A DNA stretch of 64,000 nucleotides. Origin: Indolivaga capnocytophagoides DSM 22835 (GTDB taxonomy: Bacteria; Bacteroidota; Bacteroidia; Bacteroidales; Dysgonomonadaceae). Shown one piece after another: positions 19,395-27,848 of this stretch. Made by a program: the position numbers and the translations under genes. The stretch lies in NCBI RefSeq assembly GCF_000426485.1, contig NZ_AUFL01000013.1, positions 108,570-172,569 of the forward strand, written 5' to 3'. How positions within the stretch are numbered: position 1 is the first letter of the stretch; each line of letters starts with the position of its first letter. A model generated the notes under the pieces. It was not told where the DNA came from. It saw nothing but the letters and a program-made list of their open reading frames with translations, and did no database searches.

Positions 19395-20684
19395 ATGAAG
19401 AATTTTTGGCAGAAACTCAAGAAAGATTACACAAAGAGAGATACTAAACTGAAGTCGAGTGCATTTGACCTTTTTAAATATATAGGACCCGGGTTGCTGG
19501 TGACTGTAGGGTTTATTGACCCCGGTAATTGGGCTTCAAACTTCGCTGCCGGATCTCAGTTTGGCTATACACTATTGTGGGTTGTTTCGTTATCAACCGT
19601 AATGCTTATTCTTTTGCAGCATAATGTGGCCCACTTGGGTATTGTTACCGGGCTCTGTTTGTCGGAAGCTGCTAATAAGTATCTGCCGAGAACCGGTTCG
19701 AGAGTTGTATTATGGTCTGCAATTGCAGCATCGATATCTACGTCTCTGGCCGAAATTCTGGGTGGAGCTATCGCTTTGAATATGCTATTTGCTATCCCGA
19801 TAAAAGTGGGGGCGGTGCTGGTTACAATTTTTGTATTCTGTATGATGTTTTCCAGTTCGTATAAGAAGATCGAACGGTATATAATCGCCTTTGTATCTAT
19901 TATCGGTTTATCTTTCATCTATGAACTGTTTCTTGTTGATATAGAGTGGGGACAGGCTGCAAAGGCATGGGTTGTGCCATCTATGCCCGAAGGCAGCATA
20001 CTGATAATAATGAGCGTATTGGGTGCTGTGGTTATGCCTCACAACTTGTTTCTTCATTCGGAAGTGATCCAGAGCCGGGAATGGAATCTGAAAGATGATG
20101 AGGTAATAGAAAAGCAACTTAAGTATGAGTTCTTTGATACGCTTTTTTCAATGGTTATAGGCTGGGCGATCAATAGTGCCATGATTCTTTTGGCTGCTGC
20201 TACATTCTTTAAACAAGGATTAGTTGTCGATGATTTGCAACAAGCCAAAAGCCTTTTAGAGCCATTATTGGGAAGTGGTGCTGCTATTGTTTTTGGAGTA
20301 GCGTTATTATTTGCCGGTATTTCATCTTCAATGACTTCGGGCATTGCTGCGGGATCTATTTTTGCAGGAATGTATGATGAACCGTATAATATAAAAGATA
20401 TACACTCACGTACAGGTGTTACTATCTCGCTGGGTGTTGCATTAGGAATTATATTTCTGATAACAAATCCATTCAAGGGTCTTATAATATCCCAGGCTGT
20501 TTTGAGTATGCAGCTGCCCATAACGGTCTTTTTACAGGTAAGGCTTACTTCATCGAAAGAGGTAATGGGTAAATATGCAAATCGTCCTCTGACAAAATAT
20601 ATGTTATACTCTATTGCAACTATTGTTACACTGTTAAATGTTTGGTTGTTATATAGTTTAGCTGCTGATTGGATAAATGGTTGA
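19395..20684 (+). CDS. Nramp-family divalent metal ion transporter
   Basis: A 429-residue inner-membrane proton-coupled importer, probably of Mn2+ or Fe2+. About 11 hydrophobic helices are visible. The metal site motifs are present: VGFIDPGNWASN in helix 1 (Asp, Asn) and VVMPHNLFLHSEV in helix 6 (Met-Pro-His). The soluble start MKNFWQKLKKDYTKRD is short. It appears to be a single-gene unit with short repeated sites upstream. Metal preference cannot be decided here; Met in helix 6 excludes the Mg/Al-type relatives. Confidence 0.92.
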   Translation: MKNFWQKLKKDYTKRDTKLKSSAFDLFKYIGPGLLVTVGFIDPGNWASNFAAGSQFGYTLLWVVSLSTVMLILLQHNVAHLGIVTGLCLSEAANKYLPRTGSRVVLWSAIAASISTSLAEILGGAIALNMLFAIPIKVGAVLVTIFVFCMMFSSSYKKIERYIIAFVSIIGLSFIYELFLVDIEWGQAAKAWVVPSMPEGSILIIMSVLGAVVMPHNLFLHSEVIQSREWNLKDDEVIEKQLKYEFFDTLFSMVIGWAINSAMILLAAATFFKQGLVVDDLQQAKSLLEPLLGSGAAIVFGVALLFAGISSSMTSGIAAGSIFAGMYDEPYNIKDIHSRTGVTISLGVALGIIFLITNPFKGLIISQAVLSMQLPITVFLQVRLTSSKEVMGKYANRPLTKYMLYSIATIVTLLNVWLLYSLAADWING

Positions 20685-20726
20685 TATAGTATTTTTACTA
20701 TTTCACAAAAAATATTCGTTAAACTA

Positions 20727-20756
20727 TTTGATTTCTAAAAACTATAATTATCTTTG
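20727..20756 (+). promoter_or_regulatory. promoter of tRNA-Leu
   Basis: TTTG (20727-20730), 18 nt, then TATCTTTG (20749-20756), 23 nt upstream of the mature tRNA 5' end. Confidence 0.65.
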
Positions 20757-20779
20757 TACCCGCTAACGCAATGGTAGCC

Positions 20780-20861
20780 GCGGATGTGGCGTAATTGGTA
20801 GCCGCGCCAGACTTAGGATCTGGTGCCGAGAGGCGTGGGGGTTCGAGTCCCTTCATCCGCA
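20780..20861 (+). tRNA. tRNA-Leu (anticodon TAG)
   Basis: GCGGATG pairs with CATCCGC in the acceptor stem. The anticodon loop CTTAGGA carries TAG, and a long variable arm (TGCCGAGAGGCGT) typical of class II tRNAs follows. GTTCGAGTCC is the T-arm. CCA is not encoded. A 10-base block of its D region, GGTAGCCGCG, also occurs just upstream at 20773-20782, overlapping the 5' end. Confidence 0.95.
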
Positions 20862-20866
20862 CTGAG

Positions 20867-20905
20867 AGCGACAAATTGAAGATTTCTTCTTTTTGTCGCT
20901 TTTTT
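20867..20905 (+). terminator. intrinsic terminator after tRNA-Leu
   Basis: A 9-bp stem (20867-20875 with 20892-20900) around a 16-nt loop, followed by T residues. Confidence 0.8.
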
Positions 20906-21035
20906 ACTCTTCAGTTCACTACTCTTTTTTTACTCGAATTGACAAATATACTTTTTATAGAGTAATGGCGTTGACTTCAGATGTTAATATTCCGTAGGGT
21001 AAAGGGAGCGTCTCTGAATTAACTATAACTTTTGC

Positions 21036-21043
21036 TACCTTTG
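21036..21043 (+). promoter_or_regulatory. -7 box for nspC
   Basis: TACCTTTG, 32 nt upstream of the ATG at 21076. The -33 region is weak. Confidence 0.45.
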
Positions 21044-21075
21044 CAGAGTCTTATATTTTTTATTAATAATAGCAT

Positions 21076-22218
21076 ATGATCCAAATACATAAAGTGCCTT
21101 CTCCATGCTATGTGATGGAAGAAGACTTACTGAGGAAGAATCTGACGTTGATCAAATCGGTCAAAGATCGTACCGGCGTAGATATTATACTGGCATTTAA
21201 AGCTTTTGCTTTATGGAAATCTTTTCCTATAATAAAAGAATATATTCCTCATTCAACAGCAAGTTCGGTATTCGAGGCTCAGTTAGCTTATGAAGAAATG
21301 GGAAGTCCTGCACATACTTTTTCGCCGGCTTATACTGAAGAGAACTTTCTTGTGTTTCTGAAATACAGCAGTCACATTACTTTTAATTCGTTGAGTCAGT
21401 TTGAGCGATTCTATCCGATGGTAGTTGCCGATGGCAATAAGGTATCATGCGGTATACGCATTAATCCCGAATATTCCGAAGTGGAAACAGATTTGTATAA
21501 TCCTTGTGCTCCAGGATCCCGGTTCGGGGCAACGGCTGATCTGTTAGGAGATACTTTGCCCGAAGGATTGGACGGGATTCACTTTCATACACTTTGCGAG
21601 TCGTCGTCGTATGATCTCGAGAAAACACTCGAAGTGATTGAATCTAAGTTCGATAAATTGCTGAGACAAGCCAAATGGCTCAATATGGGTGGAGGGCATT
21701 TGATGACCCGTGCCGATTATGATGTCGAACATCTCGTTGCTTTACTTCAGAAACTGAGCGCAAAATATCCTCATTTGAAAATTGTAATGGAACCCGGAAG
21801 TGCTTTTGCATGGCAGACGGGGGTATTGGTGTCTACCGTGGTTGATATTGTGGAAAACCGAGGAATAAAAACAGCTATACTCGATGTTTCTTTTGCATGT
21901 CATATGCCCGATTGCTTAGAGATGCCTTATAAACCTCGTATACGTGGAGCCTATCATGAACCCGAATCAGGAAAACCTACATACCGAATGGGGGGAAGCA
22001 GTTGCTTGAGTGGCGATTTTATGGGAGATTGGTCTTTTGATGAGCCTTTGGCTATTGGCGATAAAATTGTTTTTGAAGATATGATCCATTATACGATTGT
22101 AAAAACAACTATGTTTAATGGAGTTTCGCATCCTGCCATTGCGTTGTGGACAAAAGAAGAAAAACTCGAGATTTACCGCGAGTTTGAATATAATGATTAC
22201 AAAAACAGAATGAGTTAA
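21076..22218 (+). CDS. nspC: carboxynorspermidine decarboxylase
   Basis: A 380-residue PLP-dependent enzyme of the alanine-racemase-fold decarboxylase family. It decarboxylates carboxynorspermidine or carboxyspermidine in the alternative polyamine pathway common in Bacteroidota. The PLP lysine is Lys42 in ILAFKAFAL. GGGHLMTRADY and EPGSAFAWQTG supply the phosphate site and FACHMPDCLEMPYKP the active-site Cys region. The partner Casdh (LYS1-like) gene is not in this window. Its TAA stop lies in the loop of the terminator that ends it. Confidence 0.94.
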   Translation: MIQIHKVPSPCYVMEEDLLRKNLTLIKSVKDRTGVDIILAFKAFALWKSFPIIKEYIPHSTASSVFEAQLAYEEMGSPAHTFSPAYTEENFLVFLKYSSHITFNSLSQFERFYPMVVADGNKVSCGIRINPEYSEVETDLYNPCAPGSRFGATADLLGDTLPEGLDGIHFHTLCESSSYDLEKTLEVIESKFDKLLRQAKWLNMGGGHLMTRADYDVEHLVALLQKLSAKYPHLKIVMEPGSAFAWQTGVLVSTVVDIVENRGIKTAILDVSFACHMPDCLEMPYKPRIRGAYHEPESGKPTYRMGGSSCLSGDFMGDWSFDEPLAIGDKIVFEDMIHYTIVKTTMFNGVSHPAIALWTKEEKLEIYREFEYNDYKNRMS

Positions 22219-22234
22219 GCTCATTCTGTTTTTT
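22201..22234. terminator. bidirectional intrinsic terminator overlapping the nspC stop
   Basis: A 10-bp perfect stem (22205-22214 with 22220-22229), flanked by A-run and T-run, so it can act on both strands. The loop TTAAG contains the nspC stop codon. It also serves the convergent gene ending at 22242. Confidence 0.85.
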
Positions 22235-22241
22235 GTATCAC

Positions 22242-23075
22242 TTAAGCCTTCTTTGTTTTTAAAGTGATTATTTCTTTATATGGATCCGCTATCAGGTCTT
22301 TTAGTTTATCATAAGGGATAAGAGCCTGTATCAGTCCGTCAGAATGGGGAGTTATCTCGTATGTGTTATAGACAAAGACTACTCCTTGTTCGTTGAAATA
22401 GAAATTCTGACTGGGCTGTACCGAGTCCGGATCCAATAATGTGATATTATCTCCGTTCGAATTTTTAGTAGTAGCCAATACCTCTTTGATTAATGTTACT
22501 AACCGACTGCTTGTTTCGGGTTTGAATAATGACTCGATAGTCAGGCGGTTTCCGTTTCTCAAGTCTATGTTAAAGTAGTCAATGTAGCGTGAATCATGCG
22601 CACCTCCCGAATATTGAAGAGTTTCAGTTCTTCCGGTTATAGTTAGCAGGGTAGTGTCGGTAACCGAAGTTTTTACAGTTTTGTAATATTCCGAAAAGTC
22701 AATAACACTTCCTTGTGCCGCTTTACCTAATTCTACACTCTCCTCTACGTTCTTATCCGTGAAAGCCTCAAAGCCTTTGACGGGAGTAAGTCCTTTATAA
22801 GATCCGTTCTGATCGTCAGTGAATGAAGCGAGAAACTGAGTTTGTACAGCTTTCAGAATGCTGTCATTGACAAACGTTGAAGGGTAATCAAACTCAAGAG
22901 TTAATTTTAGACCGCCTTTTGTCGAATCGTTATTTAAGAAAATTTCTTTCGCCAGATGTAGGGTGTCAAACGTCCATCTTGAAGTTTCGATTACTGCAGT
23001 GGTTTCGGGTTTGGGTCTTTTGCAAGATACGGCAATAAGTACTGCTAAAATAGCAAGGATTCCAATTTTTTTCAT
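22242..23075 (-). CDS. DUF3298/DUF4163-type lipoprotein (RsiV-like)
   Basis: A 277-residue lipoprotein with a leader ending at LIAVSC (Cys18). The middle and C-terminal parts match the RsiV-like arrangement: TGRTETLQYSGGAHDSRYID (PdaC/DUF4163 edge), then DLRNGNRLTIESLFKPE and FYFNEQGVVFVYNTYEITPHSDG (DUF3298). In B. subtilis such a domain senses lysozyme, but here there is no sigma factor nearby or cytoplasmic domain, so the role is unknown. A palindrome copy lies 22 bases upstream of the start. Confidence 0.75.
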   Translation of the reverse strand: MKKIGILAILAVLIAVSCKRPKPETTAVIETSRWTFDTLHLAKEIFLNNDSTKGGLKLTLEFDYPSTFVNDSILKAVQTQFLASFTDDQNGSYKGLTPVKGFEAFTDKNVEESVELGKAAQGSVIDFSEYYKTVKTSVTDTTLLTITGRTETLQYSGGAHDSRYIDYFNIDLRNGNRLTIESLFKPETSSRLVTLIKEVLATTKNSNGDNITLLDPDSVQPSQNFYFNEQGVVFVYNTYEITPHSDGLIQALIPYDKLKDLIADPYKEIITLKTKKA

Positions 23076-23096
23076 ATTCAGATATATTTCAAATTA

Positions 23097-23109
23097 AGGT
23101 CTCAGACCT
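23097..23109. repeat. interspersed palindrome, copy 5 (AGGTCTCAGACCT)
   Basis: It lies in the gap between two divergent genes, 22 bases upstream of the DUF3298 lipoprotein. The flanks TTA and ATT fit the family consensus. Confidence 0.85.
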
Positions 23110-23234
23110 ATTCGAACAAAATTTAAACATACTCTAAGACTATGAAAACAAATTTCAGAAAAAAATGTTCGGTTGATATAATAAGAGTAAAATATAATCG
23201 TTTAAATAGTACAATCAAAAAAGTAATTGTGCCT

Positions 23235-23402
23235 ATGGCTGACAAATCTACTCAATTAAAAGCAGAGGAAAAGCTTGTGGAAGTGTTGTTATCAAAAAAA
23301 GGGCCATCTGAGGGAACATTGGATTTCCTGAAACAATTTGCCCGAACTTATCATGTGGAGCCTTCGCTTCCAGATCAGCTTAATGCTACTATTCTGAATT
23401 AA
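23235..23402 (+). CDS. small conserved-type hypothetical protein
   Basis: A 55-residue protein beginning MADKSTQLKAEEKLVE at ATG 23235. An in-frame ATG at 23142 would give 86 residues with a basic extension; I favour the shorter form because the extension looks like untranslated sequence. It is hydrophilic and mostly helical (EEKLVEVLLSKK, TLDFLKQFART), with no known motif. A perfect terminator follows 32 bases after the stop, supporting it as a real transcribed gene. Confidence 0.6.
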   Translation: MADKSTQLKAEEKLVEVLLSKKGPSEGTLDFLKQFARTYHVEPSLPDQLNATILN

Positions 23403-23434
23403 TCCGGATGGAGAATTTATTCAGAACAATGTTT

Positions 23435-23472
23435 ACAGCCTTCCTTATTTTGTTAAGGAAGGCTGTTTTTTC
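23435..23472 (+). terminator. strong intrinsic terminator
   Basis: A 13-bp perfect stem (23435-23447 with 23454-23466), a 6-nt loop and six T residues. The loop also holds the -33 box of the rpe promoter. Confidence 0.9.
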
Positions 23473-23481
23473 TTATCTTTG
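23449..23481 (+). promoter_or_regulatory. rpe promoter overlapping a terminator
   Basis: TTTG (23449-23452) in the terminator loop, 21 nt, then TATCTTTG (23474-23481), 23 nt before the rpe start codon. Confidence 0.65.
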
Positions 23482-23504
23482 TTCCAAATCAGATTCTTAG
23501 ACTT

Positions 23505-24155
23505 ATGAACCATAAAATATCCCCTTCGTTATTATCTGCAGATTTTTTGAATTTGCAGAAAGATATTGAAATGTTGAATGCATCCGAAGCCGATTGGCTT
23601 CATTGCGATGTTATGGATGGTGTTTTTGTTCCTAATATATCATTCGGGTTTCCGGTTCTCGAACAAGTGAATAAGGTGGCAAAAAAGCCTCTCGATGTTC
23701 ATTTGATGATTGTTCAGCCAGATAAGTTTATTCAGCAGGTAAAAGATGCAGGCGGATATATGATGACTGTTCATTACGAAGCGTGTACGCATCTCCACCG
23801 TACAGTTGGGGCGATACATGAAGCCGGAATGAAAGCCGGAGTCTCACTCAATCCACATACTCCCGTTGAGTTTCTTACGGATATATTAGATGATCTTGAT
23901 CTGGTTCTTATTATGTCGGTTAATCCTGGATTCGGAGGACAGAAATTTATCCCTAATGCAATCAATAAAGTAGCCCGTCTTCGCAAAATGATCGATGAAC
24001 GAGGTTTGAATACATTGATAGAAGTTGACGGAGGAGTGAATTTACATACCGGAAAACAACTGCTTGATGCAGGAGCTGATGTGTTGGTTGCCGGTAGTTT
24101 TGTGTTCTCATCGGGTCATCCGTCGAAAACTATTGCAGAGTTGAAAAAGCTATAA
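23505..24155 (+). CDS. rpe: ribulose-phosphate 3-epimerase
   Basis: A 216-residue TIM-barrel enzyme interconverting ribulose-5-phosphate and xylulose-5-phosphate in the pentose phosphate pathway. Motifs are in order: SPSLLSADF, LHCDVMDGVFVPNISFG (catalytic Asp and metal His), DVHLMI, VHYEA, MSVNPGFGGQKFI and EVDGGVN, where the second catalytic Asp lies. Length is typical. ComEC follows 14 bases later, perhaps sharing the transcript. Confidence 0.97.
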   Translation: MNHKISPSLLSADFLNLQKDIEMLNASEADWLHCDVMDGVFVPNISFGFPVLEQVNKVAKKPLDVHLMIVQPDKFIQQVKDAGGYMMTVHYEACTHLHRTVGAIHEAGMKAGVSLNPHTPVEFLTDILDDLDLVLIMSVNPGFGGQKFIPNAINKVARLRKMIDERGLNTLIEVDGGVNLHTGKQLLDAGADVLVAGSFVFSSGHPSKTIAELKKL

Positions 24156-24169
24156 CAACTCAGCGGATA

Positions 24170-26128
24170 ATGGAGGTTGTACACAGAATTCCTTTTCTGA
24201 AATTGCTGCTTCCTCTTCTGATAGGCATAATTCTTCAATATTACATTGATATATACAGGTGGAGTATGATTCCGATAAGCATAGGCTGCGGTATCATACT
24301 CCTGTCGTATATAGTCACAGCTAAGCATCAGCATTATCACCGATATTTATTCGGAGTTGGTGTGTCTTTATGCCTGATTGGCATCGGTACTGTATCTACA
24401 GGATTACGTCAAGAGGCTTCATTATTTACATTTCCTGATATTTCGCAGGTATACGATGCTGTGATAACGGATATTCCTCAAGAGAAACCTTATACAATTA
24501 ATCTGAAAGTAGAACTGTCCGACACCCGTAAGCAGGTTGTTTGTTATCTTCCTAAAAATAAGTTATCTAAAGGGTTAAGAGCCGGAGATCATATTTCTTT
24601 TTTCGGGAAGATATCAAAATTCGAAAGCAGCAGAGATTCTGAAGGATTTGATTATGCGGCCTTTATGCGTAACAAAGGATATGCAGGAGTCATATTTGTC
24701 AAAAATGGAGAATGGCAGCAAAACGAGTCTTCTTCTTCAGGTATTAAAATCTGGAGCAGCCGTTGCCGTCAGACGGTCTTGAAGTATTATCATTCGCTCG
24801 ATTTATCCGAAGCCGAATTCGGGATATTATCTGCCCTCAGTTTAGGATATACAGATTCATTGTCAGACGATCTGGTTCAATCTTTCAGAACTACAGGTAC
24901 GGCGCATCTTTTGGCTATCAGTGGTATGCATATGATTCTGTTTTATTCGGTTATCTTTTTTATTACAGGTTTGGTATTATATCAAAGTCGATTTCGAAGT
25001 GCGAGGTATGTGTTGGTTATCGTGTTGTTGTGGATATATTTACTCGTAATAGGCTTTCCGGCATCTGCTGTAAGAGCTGGTAGTGCACTTACTTTTTTAT
25101 GTGCCGCCAAAATAAGAGGAGTTCAGTTGTATTCGTTCAATACCTTTTTTGCTTGTGCTTTTATAATGCTGGTCTGGAATCCTCTCTGGTTATTCGATAT
25201 CGGTTTTCAGTTGAGTTTTTCGGCGGTACTGTCAATGCTTGTTTTTCTCCCTTTGCTGCCTGATTTTGTGCATAAAGGAAATAAGATATTTCGTTATTTT
25301 ATTAATATTGTTGTTATTTCGGTTGTTGTTCAAATCGGAACACTGCCCCTTTGCTTGTATTATTTTGGTGTTTTTCCTTCTTACTTTATTATAACCAATC
25401 TGTTGATTATTCCTCTTTTTACATTGGCTGTATATATTGCCTTATGTATTATCGGAGTGTCGGTGTTTGCTTTACTGTCTCCTTTGGCTGCAGACTATTT
25501 GCTTTATATTCCGATAGAGTCTTTTAAAATGGTGATTAAAGTACTGACAACTATCTGTTGCTTTTTTGAGCAGCTGCCTCTTGCTTTACAGGATGGCTTG
25601 AGGATAAATCTTATATCGGTATTCCTCATATGGACAGGGGTATCAACTTTTGTCTTTTTTGTAAAATACAATAAACCTCGTTTGTTAATTTACGGAATAT
25701 CTATATTGTTAATTTTTCTGATTATGAATATATATGATATGGTGCAGTATAAAGACTCATTGACTGTCCGTTATAATCGTGGTCAACCTAGTGTGCAATA
25801 TTCCATAGGGTTTACCGGAATCAATCATACCGGGTTTACGTCGAATCATATAATAAATCTGAAAGGTCAGCTTTATTTAGTTCTGGTTGATGATGGATGG
25901 AAAAATACTCGCCCATCTGATTCCCGAATGGATATTGATTATTTGCATATTGTTCAGGGTAATGATGTGTCAATGTCTGTTGTTTCTGCAATTTTTAATA
26001 TAAAAAAAGTTATCTTAGACGGTACATTATCAGACTATCATTCAAAAAGATTAGCTTTAGAATGTGAAAAATTACGAATTCCATATCATCAAGTTTCAGA
26101 TGATGGGGCATTACGGATATTTTTTTAG
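24170..26128 (+). CDS. comEC: ComEC/Rec2-family DNA-uptake membrane protein
   Basis: A 652-residue polytopic inner-membrane protein. N-terminal helices precede a DUF4131-type OB-like domain (about 85-190, with FFGKISKFESSRDSEGFDYA), then the competence domain: AILSALSLGYTDSLSDD, TGTAHLLAISGMHM and a long run of helices. The C-terminal beta-lactamase-like domain is short and lacks an obvious HxHxDH site, as in many Bacteroidota versions. Family members carry single-stranded DNA across the inner membrane during transformation; competence in this organism is not shown. Confidence 0.88.
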   Translation: MEVVHRIPFLKLLLPLLIGIILQYYIDIYRWSMIPISIGCGIILLSYIVTAKHQHYHRYLFGVGVSLCLIGIGTVSTGLRQEASLFTFPDISQVYDAVITDIPQEKPYTINLKVELSDTRKQVVCYLPKNKLSKGLRAGDHISFFGKISKFESSRDSEGFDYAAFMRNKGYAGVIFVKNGEWQQNESSSSGIKIWSSRCRQTVLKYYHSLDLSEAEFGILSALSLGYTDSLSDDLVQSFRTTGTAHLLAISGMHMILFYSVIFFITGLVLYQSRFRSARYVLVIVLLWIYLLVIGFPASAVRAGSALTFLCAAKIRGVQLYSFNTFFACAFIMLVWNPLWLFDIGFQLSFSAVLSMLVFLPLLPDFVHKGNKIFRYFINIVVISVVVQIGTLPLCLYYFGVFPSYFIITNLLIIPLFTLAVYIALCIIGVSVFALLSPLAADYLLYIPIESFKMVIKVLTTICCFFEQLPLALQDGLRINLISVFLIWTGVSTFVFFVKYNKPRLLIYGISILLIFLIMNIYDMVQYKDSLTVRYNRGQPSVQYSIGFTGINHTGFTSNHIINLKGQLYLVLVDDGWKNTRPSDSRMDIDYLHIVQGNDVSMSVVSAIFNIKKVILDGTLSDYHSKRLALECEKLRIPYHQVSDDGALRIFF

Positions 26129-26160
26129 TATTTTTGCGCAAATTCGTTTAATTGGATGTA

Positions 26161-27219
26161 ATGTTCTCAAAAATAATTGCGCAAGAAAAGATTAATAAAG
26201 TAGCAGACTTAATCGATAAAGCCGATAAAGCAGTAATAGTAACACACGTATCGCCTGATGGAGACGCAATAGGCTCATCTCTGGGGTTATATCATTATTT
26301 GCAGGATTCGGGAATGGAAGCTACAGTAATTGTACCCAATGAGTTTCCGTATTTTCTGAAGTGGATGAAAGGGGCAAAGGATGTTTTGATTCATGAAAAA
26401 TATCCGGACTTTGCCGCTCAACTGATAGCCGATGCAGATATGATATTTTGTCTCGATTTTAATGTGCTTTCACGTATTAAGGCTGTCGGAGATCTGGTAA
26501 AAGAGTCGAAAGCAAAAAAAGTGCTGATAGATCACCACCCCGATCCGGCTGATTTTTATGATGTGACTATTTCCCATCCCGAAATATCATCGACCAGTGA
26601 ACTCATATTTCGTTTGATCTGCCGTATGGGTGATTTCGAGCAGATGAGTAAAGATTCGGCAGAGTCCATCTATACAGGAATGATGACAGACACGGGAGCA
26701 TTTACATACAATTCGAATAGTCCTGAGATTTATTATATCATCGGACAATTGCTGCTCAAAGGCATTGATAAAGATTATATATATTCGAAAGTATATCACA
26801 GTTATACTGCTGACCGTTACCGAATGATGGGACATACCCTTTCGGAGCGAATGAAGATATATGAGAATTACGGAGCCGCTCTGATCTGGCTGAACAAAGA
26901 TGATCAGATAAAATACCATTCGCAGAAAGGTGATACCGAAGGTTTTGCTAATCTTCCTTTGAGTATTTCGGGTATTACGTTTTCGGTCTTCCTTCGTCAG
27001 GATACGGAGAAAGATATGATTAAAATATCGTTGAGGTCGCAAGGTACATTTCCTTGCAATACATTTGCCGCTCAGTGTTTTAATGGCGGAGGGCATCTCA
27101 ATGCTTCAGGAGGTGAGTTTTACGGTTCTCTGGCAGAAGCCATAGAGCTGTTCGAAAATACACTGGACGAGTATGCCGAATTATTGATAACTAACAAGAA
27201 TAACTTAGATAAAAGATGA
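26161..27219 (+). CDS. DHH-family phosphoesterase, NrnA-like
   Basis: A 352-residue cytoplasmic phosphoesterase. THVSPDGDAIGSSLG (DHH domain, first metal site), FCLDFN, and IDHHPDPADF (DHH triad) are present, and the C-terminal DHHA1 has GGGHLNASGGEF. NrnA-like proteins degrade oligoribonucleotides or pAp and some act on cyclic dinucleotide products; which applies here is unknown. I use ATG 26161 rather than a TTG 9 bases earlier. It overlaps the next gene by 4 bases (ATGA), indicating translational coupling. Confidence 0.9.
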   Translation: MFSKIIAQEKINKVADLIDKADKAVIVTHVSPDGDAIGSSLGLYHYLQDSGMEATVIVPNEFPYFLKWMKGAKDVLIHEKYPDFAAQLIADADMIFCLDFNVLSRIKAVGDLVKESKAKKVLIDHHPDPADFYDVTISHPEISSTSELIFRLICRMGDFEQMSKDSAESIYTGMMTDTGAFTYNSNSPEIYYIIGQLLLKGIDKDYIYSKVYHSYTADRYRMMGHTLSERMKIYENYGAALIWLNKDDQIKYHSQKGDTEGFANLPLSISGITFSVFLRQDTEKDMIKISLRSQGTFPCNTFAAQCFNGGGHLNASGGEFYGSLAEAIELFENTLDEYAELLITNKNNLDKR

Positions 27220-27830
27220 AGAAAACAGCGCTAAGACTAACCGGACTTTTTGTTTGTATATTGGCTATATTCGCATCGTGCAGTAGCAGTGATTCGTATG
27301 CTGATAGACTGGAGAGAGAACGTAAAAATATCAAGAGATTTATTAGTGAACATGATATCAGGGTGTTGGATACATATCCTGCTTCGGGGGTTTTTGAGGC
27401 AAACGAGTATTACCACGAGCCAACTACCGGAGTATATATTAATGTGATTGATTCCGGAAACGGAAAGCGGGCTGATGCAGATAAACGTGCTATTGTGAAT
27501 GTCCGTTTTTGGGATGCTATGTCGATGCCTGCCAGTGAATCGGATACTATAACTTTTAATCCCGGAGGAGGGGAGTTGGGGGTTGAACCTATGCAGTTTA
27601 TGTACGGTGTGGAATCTACATATACCAATTCCAATGGAACGAGTTCCAATTATCTGGATTATATGGAATACAGATTCTTGTCTAAAGGTATGGTAATTCC
27701 TCTTAAATATGTCGGAGAAAAAGCAATTGTAAGTCTGATTGTTCCATTCAACAGTGGTTCGACTGCCCAAAATAGCGGAAGCTTTCCTTTATATTTTACA
27801 AGATTGCAATACACAAAAATAAATCAATAA
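27216..27830 (+). CDS. DUF4827-type lipoprotein
   Basis: A 204-residue lipoprotein with signal peptide and lipobox IFASC (Cys22). An N-terminal helical stretch (YADRLERERKNIKRFISEHD) precedes a domain with YVGEKAIVSLIVPF near the end, resembling the FKBP-like fold of DUF4827, though the isomerase residues are not evident. It is coupled by a 4-base overlap to the DHH phosphoesterase and lies 18 bases before glmM. Function unknown. Confidence 0.8.
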   Translation: MKKTALRLTGLFVCILAIFASCSSSDSYADRLERERKNIKRFISEHDIRVLDTYPASGVFEANEYYHEPTTGVYINVIDSGNGKRADADKRAIVNVRFWDAMSMPASESDTITFNPGGGELGVEPMQFMYGVESTYTNSNGTSSNYLDYMEYRFLSKGMVIPLKYVGEKAIVSLIVPFNSGSTAQNSGSFPLYFTRLQYTKINQ

Positions 27831-27848
27831 AAGCAAAAATAACACAGC

